Of a stretch of 60,442 nucleotides of DNA, positions 23,738 through 35,297 are shown one piece after another. The stretch is from Perkinsus olseni. Lineage: Eukaryota; Perkinsozoa; Perkinsida; Perkinsidae. The translations under genes and the position numbers were made by a program. Every line of letters begins with the position of its first letter. Position 1 is the first letter of the stretch. The stretch spans positions 1 through 60,442 of the forward strand of contig JABANP010000313.1 in the NCBI GenBank assembly GCA_013115135.1. Direction: 5' to 3'. The notes beneath the pieces were generated by a model. It was not told the DNA's origin, did no database searches, and was given only the letters and a program-made list of their open reading frames with translations.

Positions 23738-24340
23738 ATGGACCCTGTGGTGATAGACGTGAAGAGCGTCGACATAGAGCCCAACGACTGTCCACTGGAA
23801 CAGGATCTCAAAGTTAGGCTGACCATTGAAGCATCGCGAGAGGTATCCGAGGTTGATCCCGTCCGCGATCGCAGACGGTCCCTCTTTTAGATACCGGACG
23901 CCCAGTGGACGGTCAATTATCTCGTTGACACCGTTCACGCTAGGAAGATAATACGTACGTATCTTGGAAGATTCTTTCGCCGTTAGTGTGGTTGCTCAGA
24001 CCTTGGAGGGCTACCGAAGGGACGTGTGCCGTCCGGGGAGAGTGTAGTGGAGTTTTTTACCCCGAGCATAAACGTTGAAGGCATACCGTCGGAGGTAGTA
24101 GGTGTTGCCTCTGTGTGTGGTTATGATTGGTGTGGTAGGTGTTGACGAATGTTGGGTTATTGACGATGACGCTAGAGGCCGAGAAAGAGGGCAATAAAGA
24201 GCATATAGTTGATATCAATATGGTGGGTTCGACCGGACTGCTACGGCGGCTCATACCATCTTTTCCGTTAATCTTAGGTCACGCAAGTGTCGCTTATTAA
24301 TGGCCAACATATCCGTACCATCTTTGACCCCACTCAGTAA
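23738..24340 (+). CDS. Small conserved beta-rich protein, five exons, function unknown
   Basis: No long ORF marks this gene. Exons 23738-23842, 23891-23954, 24000-24094, 24139-24222 and 24278-24340 join in frame to 411 nt (136 aa, TAA). Introns are 48, 45, 44 and 55 nt, all GT-AG. The product alternates hydrophobic strands and turns: IDVKSVDIEPND, LKVRLTIEASREI, AQWTVNYLVDTVHARKII, GESVVEFFTPSINVEGI, NVGLLTMTLEA and VDINMVTQVSL, ending IRTIFDPTQ. The pattern suggests an Ig-like beta-sandwich of the general type seen in ASF1-like chaperones, but I cannot name the family. It is divergent from the CAF1-like gene (about 200 bp between starts), so a shared promoter is possible. Confidence 0.75.
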
Positions 24341-24705
24341 CGTTACGTCGAAGAGCTTATTGTTGCGTTGAGGAAATGCAAGTTGATGCAAGATTGCAAG
24401 ATTCGCGGGGCACGCGTCATCGTGACGGGTATGGGTGGTGTCTCAATGCGCTGATAGATGTGCTGTTGATGTTAGGGCTACGTTTTATATTATTTCTGTC
24501 GTATGCGACGAGAGTCAGTGCGATCTTCTCATAAGACTCGAAAAAAATTCAATTCCAACGAGCGGAGCGATGCAAGGACAAAGAAAATGGAATGCAATGA
24601 TGAAAAGTCAGGCGTCCCTCTGTGCATTAAGACGATCCTTGTGTTTGTTCGCAGTGTACCTAAGAGGAAAACACCAATGAGATCTCGCTGCCGTGCCGAG
24701 TAGAG

Positions 24706-27048
24706 CTACTCTCTCTCTTTCTTCATCTTATTCTCGATCACCTTCGCTCTGGCGTGCCGTTGCACGTCAATGCGCTTCAGTATTTCACCCACCGTCAAAG
24801 TAGATTCACCTGAGACACAGACAGTTCATCACTCAGGTCCTGCCGAGCGTACTCCTACTTTCGATTTCGGTGAGGATTCCCATCTCCCGAGGGACCCTGT
24901 AGGGATCCTCTCCCATATGTTCCAGGCCTCGCTCACCTACATCGCGCTCAGTACCCTTCACCACGACCGACACTCCTAACTGCAGTATGAGGTCCTTCGT
25001 AGGGGCAAAGGGGGCATCGGCCAAGACCTGAACAGAGAGACGTGGCGAGAGTGAGGTTCACACAATTGATTCTAAGTTCCAGAATAGGTTTGTTCAACGA
25101 CCGCTGTCTCGAGCACTTGGGCTATATACCAGTCCCTCTTCAAGGAGCATAGTAGACTTAGTCAGTTCGAATCCAGACCCCGACTCAAAATTATTACATC
25201 GTCAACGTATCGGCATCCTAGCACGCTCAGCACACGCTCCTTTAGATTCATACAAGGATACCTGACAGAACAATTAGGGATGGTGTATGCCGTCATCAGC
25301 AGCAGCAGCAGCACTCACGCTCCGCCTTTCATCTTGTTCACTACTAAATCGGAGTGCACTCCAACGATTAAATAATCACCAAGCTCCCGGGCCTTCTTTA
25401 ACGTAGAAATATGGCCTGAAATTTTGGGAGAAATTTTCATTTTTTTTCGTTTGATTTTCTCGTTATTACCCAGCATGGAACATGTCGAAGGCTCCGTCAA
25501 TATACACAACTTTTTGCCCAGGCTCCTGAGCTTTCACCCGGGCCGAGAAGGAGGATACCAACCTCTCAGTCGGGAAGAACCGCGAGACGGAGCATACAGA
25601 TGGTTCCTGATACAGAAAGATGCTGATTCCTGCGCACAGCGAAGATTCTGCGCATGCGTGCAATATTACCTCAAGCTCTAGGTTAGCACTGGACGCCCGT
25701 CTTCGTCCGAGATTCCTATCGCCACTCTCTTCCTCATTCAGACGAATATGATGGCTCTTGGCAAGGACCATAGCCCTACCAACAATGTCACTCGTACCTG
25801 AAAGTGGGTAATCGAAGGACCCCGGATCGAATCCCACCCATGACGCCCCGTTATTACTGACACCCTCAGTCCTCGGGATACTCTTGAACTTCCCGGCCGC
25901 CTTAGCGCTGGCATAGACATCTTCCCATCGACCAAGCACGGGTCATCGCCATGAATGATGTAGTCTATCTTGTACTGGTCAAATAGCACCTAGCTCGACG
26001 AGTGAAATCCTAGGTTGAAGGTCGGGAAAGTATCTTACGTTCTGGATGTACTCAGGTGTCATAATGTACGGACTTTTTGGTATGATCTCGTCAACCCACA
26101 CGCACGCCTTCACAGCTTCACCTGAGCGCATCAGCACGTTCACAGCATCTAACACCGCCCCGACCAGATACTCACATCGCTCCTCATCGGATAGGACCGG
26201 AGGTGTCCCTTTACACTCGGCAACAGTCTCACTGGAGTTCACGCCAACAATGAGATAATCGCCCAACTCTCGAGCCTGACGAGTACAGAAATTCGCGACG
26301 GATATTTTAGTATCGCTCACTAGTACGATAAACCTACGAAGGCATGCAGATCAATACGGAGGCCCGGGCCGCTGAGCTGCCGTCAGAGGGGACTCACAGA
26401 GATGCTACAGTTAAGACGATTCCAGTAGGCTTCGCATGCAAAGGGCACAGGCCAACAGCGGGCGTGACTAGGCATGAGATAACTATTCCAGCGCTTAACA
26501 TCCGATAGAGCTACGGCACGATACACTGGCAGTAGACAATTCCCTCGTTCAGTGGAGTAATTTCGAGACTCGGAATATGGTCTGGAATTATATTTTTTTA
26601 CGTAGAATGCGGCACCAGAATCAATCCTAAGTTTCAGAAGTGGTTCAGTGAGCACCTTCGATGCCAGTATCATTCAGGTCGAGCACCGCTCATACCCTTA
26701 TCTCGCTACACTGCTGATCCAAGCAAGACGCCAGGCCCTAACCCCACTACGACTATTACCGTTCTGAAAGCATTCATGTGACCATAGTGCATCAAATCAA
26801 AGGCACCATCCATGAACACCCGAACGGGCTTATGATCCGGCTTCTCGCTAGCCTTCTTCTCGTCCGTCTCAGTCGAGCGGACATAACCCGGTACATCTCG
26901 CTGAGATCAGACGCCGTTCCCTCTCCCTTGGTGCAGCGGGATACCATACCTCCAACTCTTCCTCCAGCTGGGCTACCCTGTCCCTAAGCCTGTCAATGTA
27001 CACCTTTGCCCGATACCTGAGACGCTGATATTCAGATGCTGACGATTC
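24706..27048 (-). CDS. Ethanolamine-phosphate cytidylyltransferase (PCYT2/ECT1 type)
   Basis: Makes CDP-ethanolamine from CTP and phosphoethanolamine, the rate-setting step of the Kennedy pathway for phosphatidylethanolamine. Two cytidylyltransferase domains are visible. Domain 1: VRVFMDGAFDLMHYGHMNAF (HxGH = HYGH), then QARELGDYLIVGV, VWVDEIIPKSPYIM, YIIHGDDPC and RTEGTSDIVGRAM (restored over an intron). Domain 2: VVYIDGAFDMFHAGHISTLK (HAGH completed over the intron), ARELGDYLIVGVHSD, APFAPTKDLILQLGVSVVV and DPYRVPREMGI, then a basic helical end KRIDVQRHARAKV to TAG at 24706. An N-terminal coiled-coil-like exon (AKVYIDRLRDRVAQLEEELE) precedes a 49-nt intron. The first exon upstream of 27048 is not placed, so the start is open. 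Confidence 0.88.
26578..26630. repeat. Short dispersed repeat, copy 1
   Basis: GTCTGGAATTATATTTTTTTACG followed by TAGAATGCGGCACCAG matches 27570-27618 at most positions. It lies in an intron of the cytidylyltransferase gene. A nearby motif (CCTAAGTTTCAGAAGTGGTT) resembles 25072-25095. Origin unknown. Confidence 0.5.
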
Positions 27049-28302
27049 CTGCTCTTATGCAATGCTCAACAGATTTCCTCAGTCAAAAGTCAAAAGACGC
27101 ACGCTTGAAGTTCCGAATGCGTTCCCCCGGATTTTCTGAAGCCACCAATGACGGGGCCTCCGGCGGAAAATATAGAAAGATGGCTTGCCCGGGCATTATC
27201 CAAAACACCACGACTTGAGCTTGCGGCCCGGGCTGTTCATCATCGCAAGGAACGAGGAAGGTCGTGCGTTCTTCCTCTCCGCGGCTCGAGAGGAAAATCA
27301 CACATGTCAGTCATGATGTATTACACGGAGCAAATACGAAGCATTGATAAACCCCAATCGCCAAGGCAACGCCCTCAAACAGAAGACAAAACGGCCATCG
27401 CCTTGGGCCCTCTGTCTGATCATTCTCAACGGTAAAGTGTGTTCCGATACGCCGACGGTTCGTGAGATTTGCCACATCCGCCACCCCGAGAGCGTTTTCA
27501 CAGACAATTAGACGCGGTGGTTGCGATCGTTCTAACTTCTATTGACAAAACGCTCTGAGCTAGTCACTTCCGATCTATTCTGGAATTTTATTCTTATACG
27601 TAGAAATGCGGCACCAGGCGACAGCTCAATTCATCAAATTCGAAGTGAACTACTACGAGGCATAGATCGCTGACACTCCTATTGCTGCACCAATGCCAAG
27701 AGACAGTCGACTTGGTGATCGATCGGGATTGTGATATGACATCGGAAAATACCAACTGATCACTGAAAGGCCTTCACCGACACGTTAGCCTCAGAGGCTG
27801 TGCACGTTGGCTGGACAGAGGCGATGGTGGGTTGGGCTTCCTGCGGTCACAGGCGAACTCTTCAGTGGATACATGTGGTACCAATTTTTTCGGGCATCAC
27901 ATATGGCGCTAGTTCCGGTAGTCGGTATGTTACTTGCAGTGGAACGAGTTTTGTGCGACTGCTCCCTCCAAGCTAGACCGAGTCAGCTCTTGCCTAGCCC
28001 TAATAATGCATCCCACGGGAACTGTCACTAAAATGAAGCACAACCTGCTATGTTGTTGTGGTTTACGATAGCACGCGTCCACGTGTGACGCAGATATTAG
28101 TCCCAAAGTATCTGTTATGAATAACGAAGTACTTTCGTGAGTAGTTCTCCACCAACCAAACCATTGTTGGATGGGCATTGAAGACAACCATTCACAAGTT
28201 CAAAATTGCCTAAAATGGCACTCTTTTCCAGCGGAGCGAAGCGTCAGTGGGTTGGTAGACTCGCGTCTCGTCTCAACTTTTGTTATCCTGCAGTTCTTGA
28301 CT
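27049..28302. other. Intergenic region with repeat copy 2
   Basis: Should hold the unplaced first exon and promoter of the cytidylyltransferase gene (minus) and the promoter of the first oxidoreductase (plus). The copy of the short repeat is at 27570-27618. Minus ORF 27301-27083 has a hydrophobic stretch (QVVVFWIMPGQAIFLYF) but no proven link to the gene. No other gene is supported. Confidence 0.35.
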
Positions 28303-29690
28303 ATGACGTTCCTTCAGTCGTCGTCATCTACTGCTAAACCGAGAGTGCTGATCATAGGCGGTGGTTTCGGTGGCATGTGCGCCGCCGAACAATTGTGTCG
28401 CGAGTTCGACGTGACTCTTGTCGACACGAAGGAGTACTTCGAGTTCACTCCGGGTATTCTCCAGGCATATGGTCAACCTTCCTATCATCGCAACCTTTCC
28501 TTCAATTACAGTTCTGTAGTTGAGGAAAAACTCGGTGGAAAATTTGTATTTTCGGCGAAGTCAAGTCTGTTGACGGAAGCCGGAAAATTGCTAAAGTGAA
28601 GCCGGTCTGGTCAAAGGAGCTGGTTGAGGTCGCCTTCGACTACTGTATCGTGGCTACTGGGTGCAAATTCGGCCTGACCACTAAGTGGGGAGAGACCCCT
28701 TGGGATGCTACTTCTCTTGAGGAAGCCCGGAAGGACTCAGCATGGCCTCAGTTCGACGAGCGGTACTTGGCCGGTAGACGGGCCCACATTGCTAACGAAC
28801 ATGAGAAGCTGACTGAACTGAACAACAGAAACGGCGTGGTCGTGGTGATCGGTGGCGGTCTTGTTGGTATCGAATGGGTGACCGAGATGGCTCACTACTA
28901 CCCCAACCTCGAGCTCCACGTTGTGGACGCCGGGCCTACTATTTTACGCAACCTACCCGATTCTGCCCGCTCCTACTGTGAAGACGCGTTAAAAAAGCGC
29001 GGCATTCAACTTCACATTGCTTATTTTTCCGAGGACGCCGATTTCTATTCTAAATTGGGCCTGAGGAAGAACCCCGACTGCGTGTACGAGTGCATGGGCG
29101 TCAAGGCAGCCAATTACTTCATGCCCAAGTGCACTCTCTCCAATTTCAATCCCAGCAAGCCCGATTGTCTCGAGACCGATCGCAAGAAGCTCGGCCCTGG
29201 TGGTGGCGGTTGGATCAAGGTGAATAAGAAGCTCCAAGTGTTGGAGGTTCAGTCTGATGGTTCCGAGATCCCTTTCGGTGACGGCTCGGTATTTGCTGTG
29301 GGCGATTGCAATCTGTGTTCTGAGCTCCCAATGATACCGAAGCTGTGCTTCCCCACCGAGCAGCAGGCGTGTAATGCCTGCAATAACATCAGAGTCGCCG
29401 CTGGTCTCACCAAGAGCTGGAGCGAGTACTTGCTTGGTTATCCAGGAGAACTAGTCGACACCTGGACCCCATGGGGCGCTGGTTTCTATGCGGTTTCCCT
29501 TGGTCCCAATGATGGCTGTTTTGTATTGGGCGCCGTACCTGGTGCCCATCCGGGCTATATGGCTCTCTGGGGTCGACCGGTGGTCCTCCAGAAGAAGATG
29601 ATCGAAATGACGAAAGTTGATGAGTACAGGCAGGGCATTGCAGGGCGTAGCATCTGGTATATGGTTCACCACATGCCTTTCATTAACTGA
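28303..29690 (+). pseudogene. FAD/NAD(P)-dependent oxidoreductase (NDH-2/AIFM2-like), copy 1, one frame break
   Basis: Two-dinucleotide-fold flavoprotein paralogous to the gene at 29925. The first frame (from ATG 28303) has the FAD motif VLIIGGGFGGMCAAEQL, EYFEFTPGI and so on to GGKFVF. At about 28545-28556 (AAATTTGTATTTTCGG) the frame shifts: the paralogue reads KFIFGEVKSING, and here GEVKSVDG continues in another frame. The rest (28596-29690) is intact: VVVIGGGLVGIEWVTEM for NAD(P)H, VFAVGDCN for FAD closure, C-terminus HHMPFIN. Relative to copy 2 there are two extra or one missing T in a T run. This could be a real lesion, a sequencing indel or, less likely, programmed frameshifting. No intron of the local type resolves it. 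Likely role: NAD(P)H:quinone-type electron transfer. Confidence 0.8.
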
Positions 29691-29924
29691 AGTACTTCAG
29701 TTCCTTATACGACCAGTCTGCGAGCTCTCTTTTTCATCTTTCTGCCACTTTGTTATTGTCGTCACTTTTCCCAGTTTTCGCCAGCTGGTTATTCTGTATA
29801 ACTTCCGAGCGTGTGTCTCATCCCCCACTGGGGCAGAGTCCGAACATAAATAATCTGCTTGAAGCGTTGCGTTGTTACGCAAGTGAGTTGTTGACGAATT
29901 TGATTCAGTTGACTCGGTTCGGCA

Positions 29925-31358
29925 ATGCCAGAGAAGCGCAAAGTCCTGGTAGTCGGCGGCGGTTTCAGCGGCCTGTTCGCAGCCGCAGAGCTAGCCGCTC
30001 ATTTCGAGGTCACCGTCGTGGACGCCAAGGAGTACTTCGAATACACCCCGGGTATCTTGCGAGCCTACGTTCATCCGGAGCAACATCACAGCCTTACCTT
30101 TACCTATGCTTCTGTTTTGGAAAGAAAAATGGGCTGCAAGTTCATTTTCGGCGAAGTGAAGAGCATTAATGGTCAGGACAAGTACGCCTTGGTTAAGCCG
30201 ATGTTCTCTTGCACTACTCGCGAGGTCCCCTTCGACTACTGTATAATTGCCTCTGGTTGCAACTTCGGTGTCATGCACAAGTGGGGCGCTTCCTTATGGT
30301 TCCCAACCATCCACGAGGACGCCCGTGAAGAGTCGGACTGGAAGCACTTGGACGAGCGTTTTCTTTCTGGCCGTCGCCTTCACATTGCCGAGGAACACGA
30401 GAAACTCAAGGAGCTGAACGAACGCAGCGGAAGCGTCTTGGTCGTTGGAGGTGGTTTTATCGGCGTCGAATGGGTCACCGAGCTGCAGCACTATTTCCCC
30501 AATCTCAAACTACACATAGTTGATTCTGGACCCAAGTGCCTTGGCCCACTCCCCGAACGCGCCGCTGACTACTGTGAAACTTACATGAGAGAAAGAGGCA
30601 TCAAGATCTCCTACGGGCGTTACAAAGATGACCCCGCCTTCTACAAGCAAATCGGAATTGATGAGAAGCCCGACAGCACTTTCGTCTGTATCGGCGTGAA
30701 AGCTTCGAATTACTTCATGCCCCCGAGCACGCTCACATCCTACAACCCTGACGCCCCCGACAAAAAGGAGACGGACCCGAAAATCTGCGGCCCGTGCGGT
30801 GGCGGCTGGATCAGAGTCAATAAGAAACTTCAAGTTTTACAGATGTGTGAAGATCATCAACTCTCTCTCTTCGGCGGCGGCTGTATCTTTGCCGTTGGTG
30901 ACTGCAACCTCTGCCCTGACCTCCCGCCCATTCCCAAGATCTCCTACCCCGCCGAGGAGCAAGCTTCGCACGCCTGCTGTAACGTGCGTATTCTTGACAG
31001 CCTCGAACATAAGGGGGCATCTGTGACACGTTTTTGTGGTCTCTCTCGTCTGAATGTCCTCCGTGATTCATGGAAGCCCAAGGGCGCCGGCACCTTCGCG
31101 ACCTCTCTCGGCCCGAGCGATGCGTGTCTCGTGATGGGCGCCAGTGACAAGGGGAAGGGGAAGATGGTTTTGCGCGGGAGATCCTCTGCGGCTCTGAAGG
31201 ACTTTATCGAATACTCCAAAAGTGAAAGAGTGCAAGTCTTCGTGGCTTGGCAAATTCGCCTGGCATTTTGTACACAGAACGCCGTTTATCAACCATTAAC
31301 TGCGTCAGCATCTTTTTTTCACAAAAACTTAAATAACTCGCTCTATGTATTGATGTAA
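29925..31358 (+). CDS. FAD/NAD(P)-dependent oxidoreductase (NDH-2/AIFM2-like), copy 2
   Basis: 477-aa single-exon flavoprotein. FAD-binding GGGFSG is at residues 11-16, NAD(P)-binding GGGFIG at 175-180, and the second FAD contact AVGDCN at 323-328. EYFEYTPGI after the first fold matches the NDH-2/AIFM2 pattern of a Tyr-Phe strand and active-site loop. No transmembrane segment or clear organelle leader was seen; MPEKRK leads directly into the fold. At 31218-31221 (AAAA) the frame departs from copy 1: one base less would give a C-terminus like copy 1 (FVHRTPFINH) with a stop at 31297. As written, the protein ends with about 45 unrelated residues. It lies 234 bp after copy 1 in the same orientation, so it is a tandem duplicate. 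Confidence 0.85.
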   Translation: MPEKRKVLVVGGGFSGLFAAAELAAHFEVTVVDAKEYFEYTPGILRAYVHPEQHHSLTFTYASVLERKMGCKFIFGEVKSINGQDKYALVKPMFSCTTREVPFDYCIIASGCNFGVMHKWGASLWFPTIHEDAREESDWKHLDERFLSGRRLHIAEEHEKLKELNERSGSVLVVGGGFIGVEWVTELQHYFPNLKLHIVDSGPKCLGPLPERAADYCETYMRERGIKISYGRYKDDPAFYKQIGIDEKPDSTFVCIGVKASNYFMPPSTLTSYNPDAPDKKETDPKICGPCGGGWIRVNKKLQVLQMCEDHQLSLFGGGCIFAVGDCNLCPDLPPIPKISYPAEEQASHACCNVRILDSLEHKGASVTRFCGLSRLNVLRDSWKPKGAGTFATSLGPSDACLVMGASDKGKGKMVLRGRSSAALKDFIEYSKSERVQVFVAWQIRLAFCTQNAVYQPLTASASFFHKNLNNSLYVLM

Positions 31359-31449
31359 TGTCCAGCAGTTGTCGGCCTGTGCCGAGTGTGAGTCAATTGA
31401 TCACTTCAAACAAGAGAATAAAACCAGGTGAAAGATACTGTGAATCATG

Positions 31450-32770
31450 TCATTGGTCACGACACAACGCGGCTACACGCAAAGATACACCGTAGGACCT
31501 CCACTAGGAATCTGGCAGCCGGCAAGCGTGACCAACCCTCCGGGTACTCGACCGGGAATGCCGTCACCAACCGGCCCTTGTAGCCACGGTACATCGAATG
31601 TTGAAACGTCAGTCGGTATTCCCCAAGAGTTTTATCGACTATCATATTCGTTCGTTGAGATAGACCATAGGAGGCTTCTGAGTCGCCAGGGAGTTCACCA
31701 AACGACCACAAAATTCGCGTCTTCGTCACTGTTGGTCGCAACACAGTCACACGCGACTTCCGGAGAGGCAAACACTTCCTTATCTTCGTCCCGGTCTTCC
31801 GAGGTGAGCCAATCGAAGCCTCCTCCATGAACAAAGCGGCCCGGAAACCCCGGGCAAGCATCGCTAGGTCGGTGCTCAGTTCCGTCGCCAGTTGACGTAG
31901 ACAGCCAATGGAAACTCTCTCTTTCTGGCAAGACGGTCCAGTGTCATCGACCCCAGCGAGTGCTCGGCATAGTCTCGATAACAGACGATTCATATGCTAA
32001 CACAGAGCAACAGGTGTCAGCAATGTACAGCCGGGGGCCCGATGGACGCACTTCAGCTGAGGCCCTCGCAACCTCTAGTGGTAAGTAAGCGCATATGCAC
32101 TGTGTCTCCTCGGGTAATTTCTTGATGTACAAACGTACGGACAGAGAGGGCACGTCGAACTCGGACAGCTCGGAGTGGAGCTTCTGCAGGGAAGACGTGT
32201 TTCACGACTTCTGCAAAGAAGCTGACCTCAACCGCGAACACCCTACAGGCGACAGTCTTCATGGCGAGTCTCTGCAGTCGGTCATCACCGCGGCCTGTCA
32301 GTGACGATTCGACTCGCCATATTATCGAACCTCGATAAGCGTCCACGACGAAGAGGCCGAATGGTGGCGTATGGGAATCTTCACTATTCGTCATATTTCC
32401 GCACCTTGTCCGAACAAGAAGCGCGTTTTCGCCAGTGGGCCTCTGTCTCGAATTCACAGCAAGACGCATTTTCCGCACGGAAACAGTCAGCATGGCAACC
32501 ACGCACCATCACCATCTTCACAATCACTCTCATCCTCCGAAGACTCGGGTCCTTCGACCTTCGATAGGAAATCGTCCTCCTCCTCCGGATCATAAAACTT
32601 GTATCTGAGAGTATCAAGCCGACCTCACGGCGAGTACGAGAGTAAGCTTAGTGTCAAGAATGAACAACGAGACTTACCCTTCTTCTGCGAAGCTTGGTAC
32701 ATAGCTTTCTTGAGACGGCCGCGAGGGGGCTGTGGCGAAGTTGACGAAGTAAATGCCTTTATTGTGGAAC
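31450..32770 (-). CDS. Unresolved multi-exon gene, acidic region, function unknown
   Basis: Reading minus, an exon ending FATAPSRPSQESYVPSFAEEG joins across a GT-AG intron to YKFYDPEEEDDFLSKVEG, followed by an acidic run (SSEDESDCEDGD) and, after another intron, EAHWRKRASCSDK. Further plausible coding pieces are RGDDRLQRLAMKTVAC and KLHSELSEFDVPSLS. Splice joins downstream of 32400 are not settled, and no domain was recognised. The call rests on protein-like composition and two consistent introns. Ends are approximate. Confidence 0.35.
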
Positions 32771-32994
32771 GCTCGGAGTAACCTGTCACATCGTCACGTA
32801 AATATAGGAGAGAGAACCAGGGGAGCTAACGTAGAAGCTTCCTCAGGGTCGATAATAGAAAATACGTTCGTTGTTCGGTGATGTGCTGAACTAACTAGCC
32901 TACGTGGTTCATCACAACATACAGGCTGAAAAGTGCTGAGGCTACGGGGTGCCTTCACCAACGACAGGTGTGCGTCAATCGGCTGCGAGAGTGC

Positions 32995-34864
32995 TTAGCT
33001 ATCCAGACGTGAGCGGAGTGGGTGGCTGGCCTTCTCAGGGTACCTCTCGAAGTGGTGGTAGTCCATTCTCCTCGCCTTCTTGAATGTGAGGTTACACTGA
33101 TCCAGGGCCTCCAGACAGTAGTCGCGGAAGCACAGGGTCGATGTGGGCTAAGGCGAAAACGGTGCGCGACGGTTGCCGAAGACCCTCGCTCACAACGCGG
33201 TTTATTGAACACCACATCTTGTAGTTGTGTTCGAGCATGTTGAGCACAGTGAGCCGCTTGAACATCTTGAAGACGTCCTGGTTCTTTCGAAAGAATGCTA
33301 TCCGCACCATGGCATCCCACTCCTGAATAGCAAGAGGTCCCGGGATCGATCCCTGCAGACTGCACTTCTCACCTCGAAGTCCACTTTTGGCGCTGGAACT
33401 CGAGGCGTGAGTCTTATTATTACTGAAGTTGTCTGGGGTTGCGGGAAGAACGCCCTGCCCGGTACCTGCGAACCACAGCTGACCAACATAGGCTATGCTT
33501 AGCTTCAATACCCTGACACTCAAGGGGCAGTAGAGGTCACGAGAATGATACCAGTCGGCTGCTCTCCCCTTCTCGAAGTCACCTTGCATATCCGCTCCGC
33601 CTTGAAAAACATGCGCATGTTCAACGACAACCGAGAGTAAATCTTCTCTCCCGGATCCGCCAGAAGTTTCTTCCCGAATTCGTGCCTGTGACCGATGCTG
33701 AGTGGCGCCTCTTGCCCTCCCGACGTACTGCAGCATCATGATGCCGGTCCGAAATGGATGGCCCATGAGCTTCAACAGAAAGCCTGTTGCGAGATGGTAC
33801 CTGGGAGACCCCACCAAACTCGCTGAAGCGAATGCCTAACCTTCCAGTGGCCCGCCTGTTGTGAATAGGAATGCCGACCCGCCCTACAGACTGTAGGCTA
33901 CAGTCACGAGTCAGAGCTGAAGATTTCAGAGTCGCGATATCGTGAAGGTTGCACGATTGACAGGAAAGGCTATCATTCAATCCAGCAGACTTGCCGAGCA
34001 AGGCTGCTCATAATGGACTCACGGTAGGTTGGCAATGACCACATCGAAGCGCGGCAATGCCAGTCTCTTAAAATCACCCGTGACCACTTCCATGTTCGAT
34101 GCTCCTCTGAAAAGAGACAGCAGGAAGAAGACTCTTGCTTCACCAAGGTTGACCGGCAACCCACTTCATTTCAGCGCGTCGTTCAACTTCCTTCGCCAAC
34201 CCTTCGTTGACCTCCATGGCCACCACATGGTTCGCCAGCTCGCCCAGCTTCACAGTCATGTTACCCGTACCAGGCCCCATCTCAAGAACCGTGTCCGAGG
34301 GCCGGATTCCAGCCGCCTGTCAGGAGTCACATTCTCGCCTCGCTTTCGATTGTGCAACTCTGGGTCCCAAGCTAAAACTCTGTGGCTCAGTCCTTGGCAA
34401 ACGACATTCACCATTTCATCCAAGATCGATGAAGCGAGTAATGTCCCCATGCCAAACAACTTTGCCGAGCTCCCATTCAACAGAAAGACCCAACCTTCCC
34501 TGAGGCCTCCCTGCCCAGTTGACCTTCCCTGTGCGCTCCCGGTACACCCAGAGCGAGGAAGACATTTCCAATCTCAACCGTGGCGACTTCCGCCTTCACC
34601 GATGCGATTCGCGCAGAGGGTACAGCATGGCGATGAGGCCTCCCTGCCCACCACTAATATCCTGCTCATGATGTCCTCGTTTTGCAACAAATGGCCGCCT
34701 CTATTTCGGTACATCACCAGAGCGCTGTGAGGATGCATGACAGTCTTCTGGAGGGGGGCCGGCTTCGAGCTGTAGGCTCCTCGTTGGGGTCGAGGCACTC
34801 TAGGATACCTCCGAAAGAACATCAGAAACAACACAACTGCATCGATACACTCTGAGCGCATCAA
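32995..34864 (-). CDS. DIM1/KsgA-type 18S rRNA adenine dimethyltransferase
   Basis: SAM-dependent enzyme that dimethylates two adjacent adenines near the 3' end of small-subunit rRNA. Visible in order: GGHLLQNEDIMSRIL (substrate start), EMGPGTGNMTVKLGELANHV (SAM motif I), VVAMEVNEGL (motif II acid), LPRFDVVIANLP then Y across an intron (motif IV NLPY), HLATGFLLKLMGHPFRTGIM, HEFGKKLLADPGEKIYSRLS, then EWDAMVRIAFFRKNQ and NYKMWCS typical of eukaryotic DIM1, and the C-terminal exon FRDYCLEALDQCNLTFKKARR ending with TAA at 32995. Intron 33686-33728 is 43 nt. The N-terminus (MFFRRYPRVPRPQRGAY from codon 15) is basic and could target mitochondria, but the C-terminus is like the nucleolar enzyme. 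Not all internal joins were written out. Confidence 0.88.
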
Positions 34865-35297
34865 ATTTCAAAATCATGTCTCCAGGCTAGCTCTCGCGGA
34901 GCCCAGATCGATTCCCTGTCCGAGCCAGTTGGTACCGTCAGTTGGTACCGTTGGCTGCTGAGGTTCCAACCCATTCGAAGAGTTGCGCGGTTCATGTTGC
35001 CTAGCATCACCTAGCCGCTCTCGGTTGGCCATCAGAGCCTCACGTCGGATACTCTTTCATAAAATACGCGATGAGCAGTGGTTCTCCCGACTTTCGGGGC
35101 CTCGGCGAAGGCTCACTTCAGCAACCGCTGAAATACAGCCGATGCCTCCGCGGTAACCCAAATGTTACTACAACTATTCCTCGCAGCGCTACGGCTCGGC
35201 CGACCCCCTCCCCCGAGGAGCCCCCTCAGACTGCACTCAACAGCCATGCAAAACGCTCGTTATGAAACTTGACCATTTCATGCATTGGACGGTAGTA
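34865..35297. other. Spacer, no gene seen
   Basis: Between the starts/ends of two minus-strand genes. TTGGTACCGTCAGTTGGTACCGTTGG at about 34929-34953 contains a short direct repeat. Expected to hold the 3' end of the polymerase subunit gene and the promoter of the DIM1-like gene. Confidence 0.35.

Noticed and set aside
28540..28600. Intron explaining the frame break in oxidoreductase copy 1
   Set aside because: A 34-nt GT-AG stretch exists, but it would delete GEVKSVDG, which is conserved in the paralogue.
31457..31993. 178-aa minus ORF
   Set aside because: Not consistent with the splice joins found upstream on the same strand, and no motif. It is left inside the unresolved gene region.
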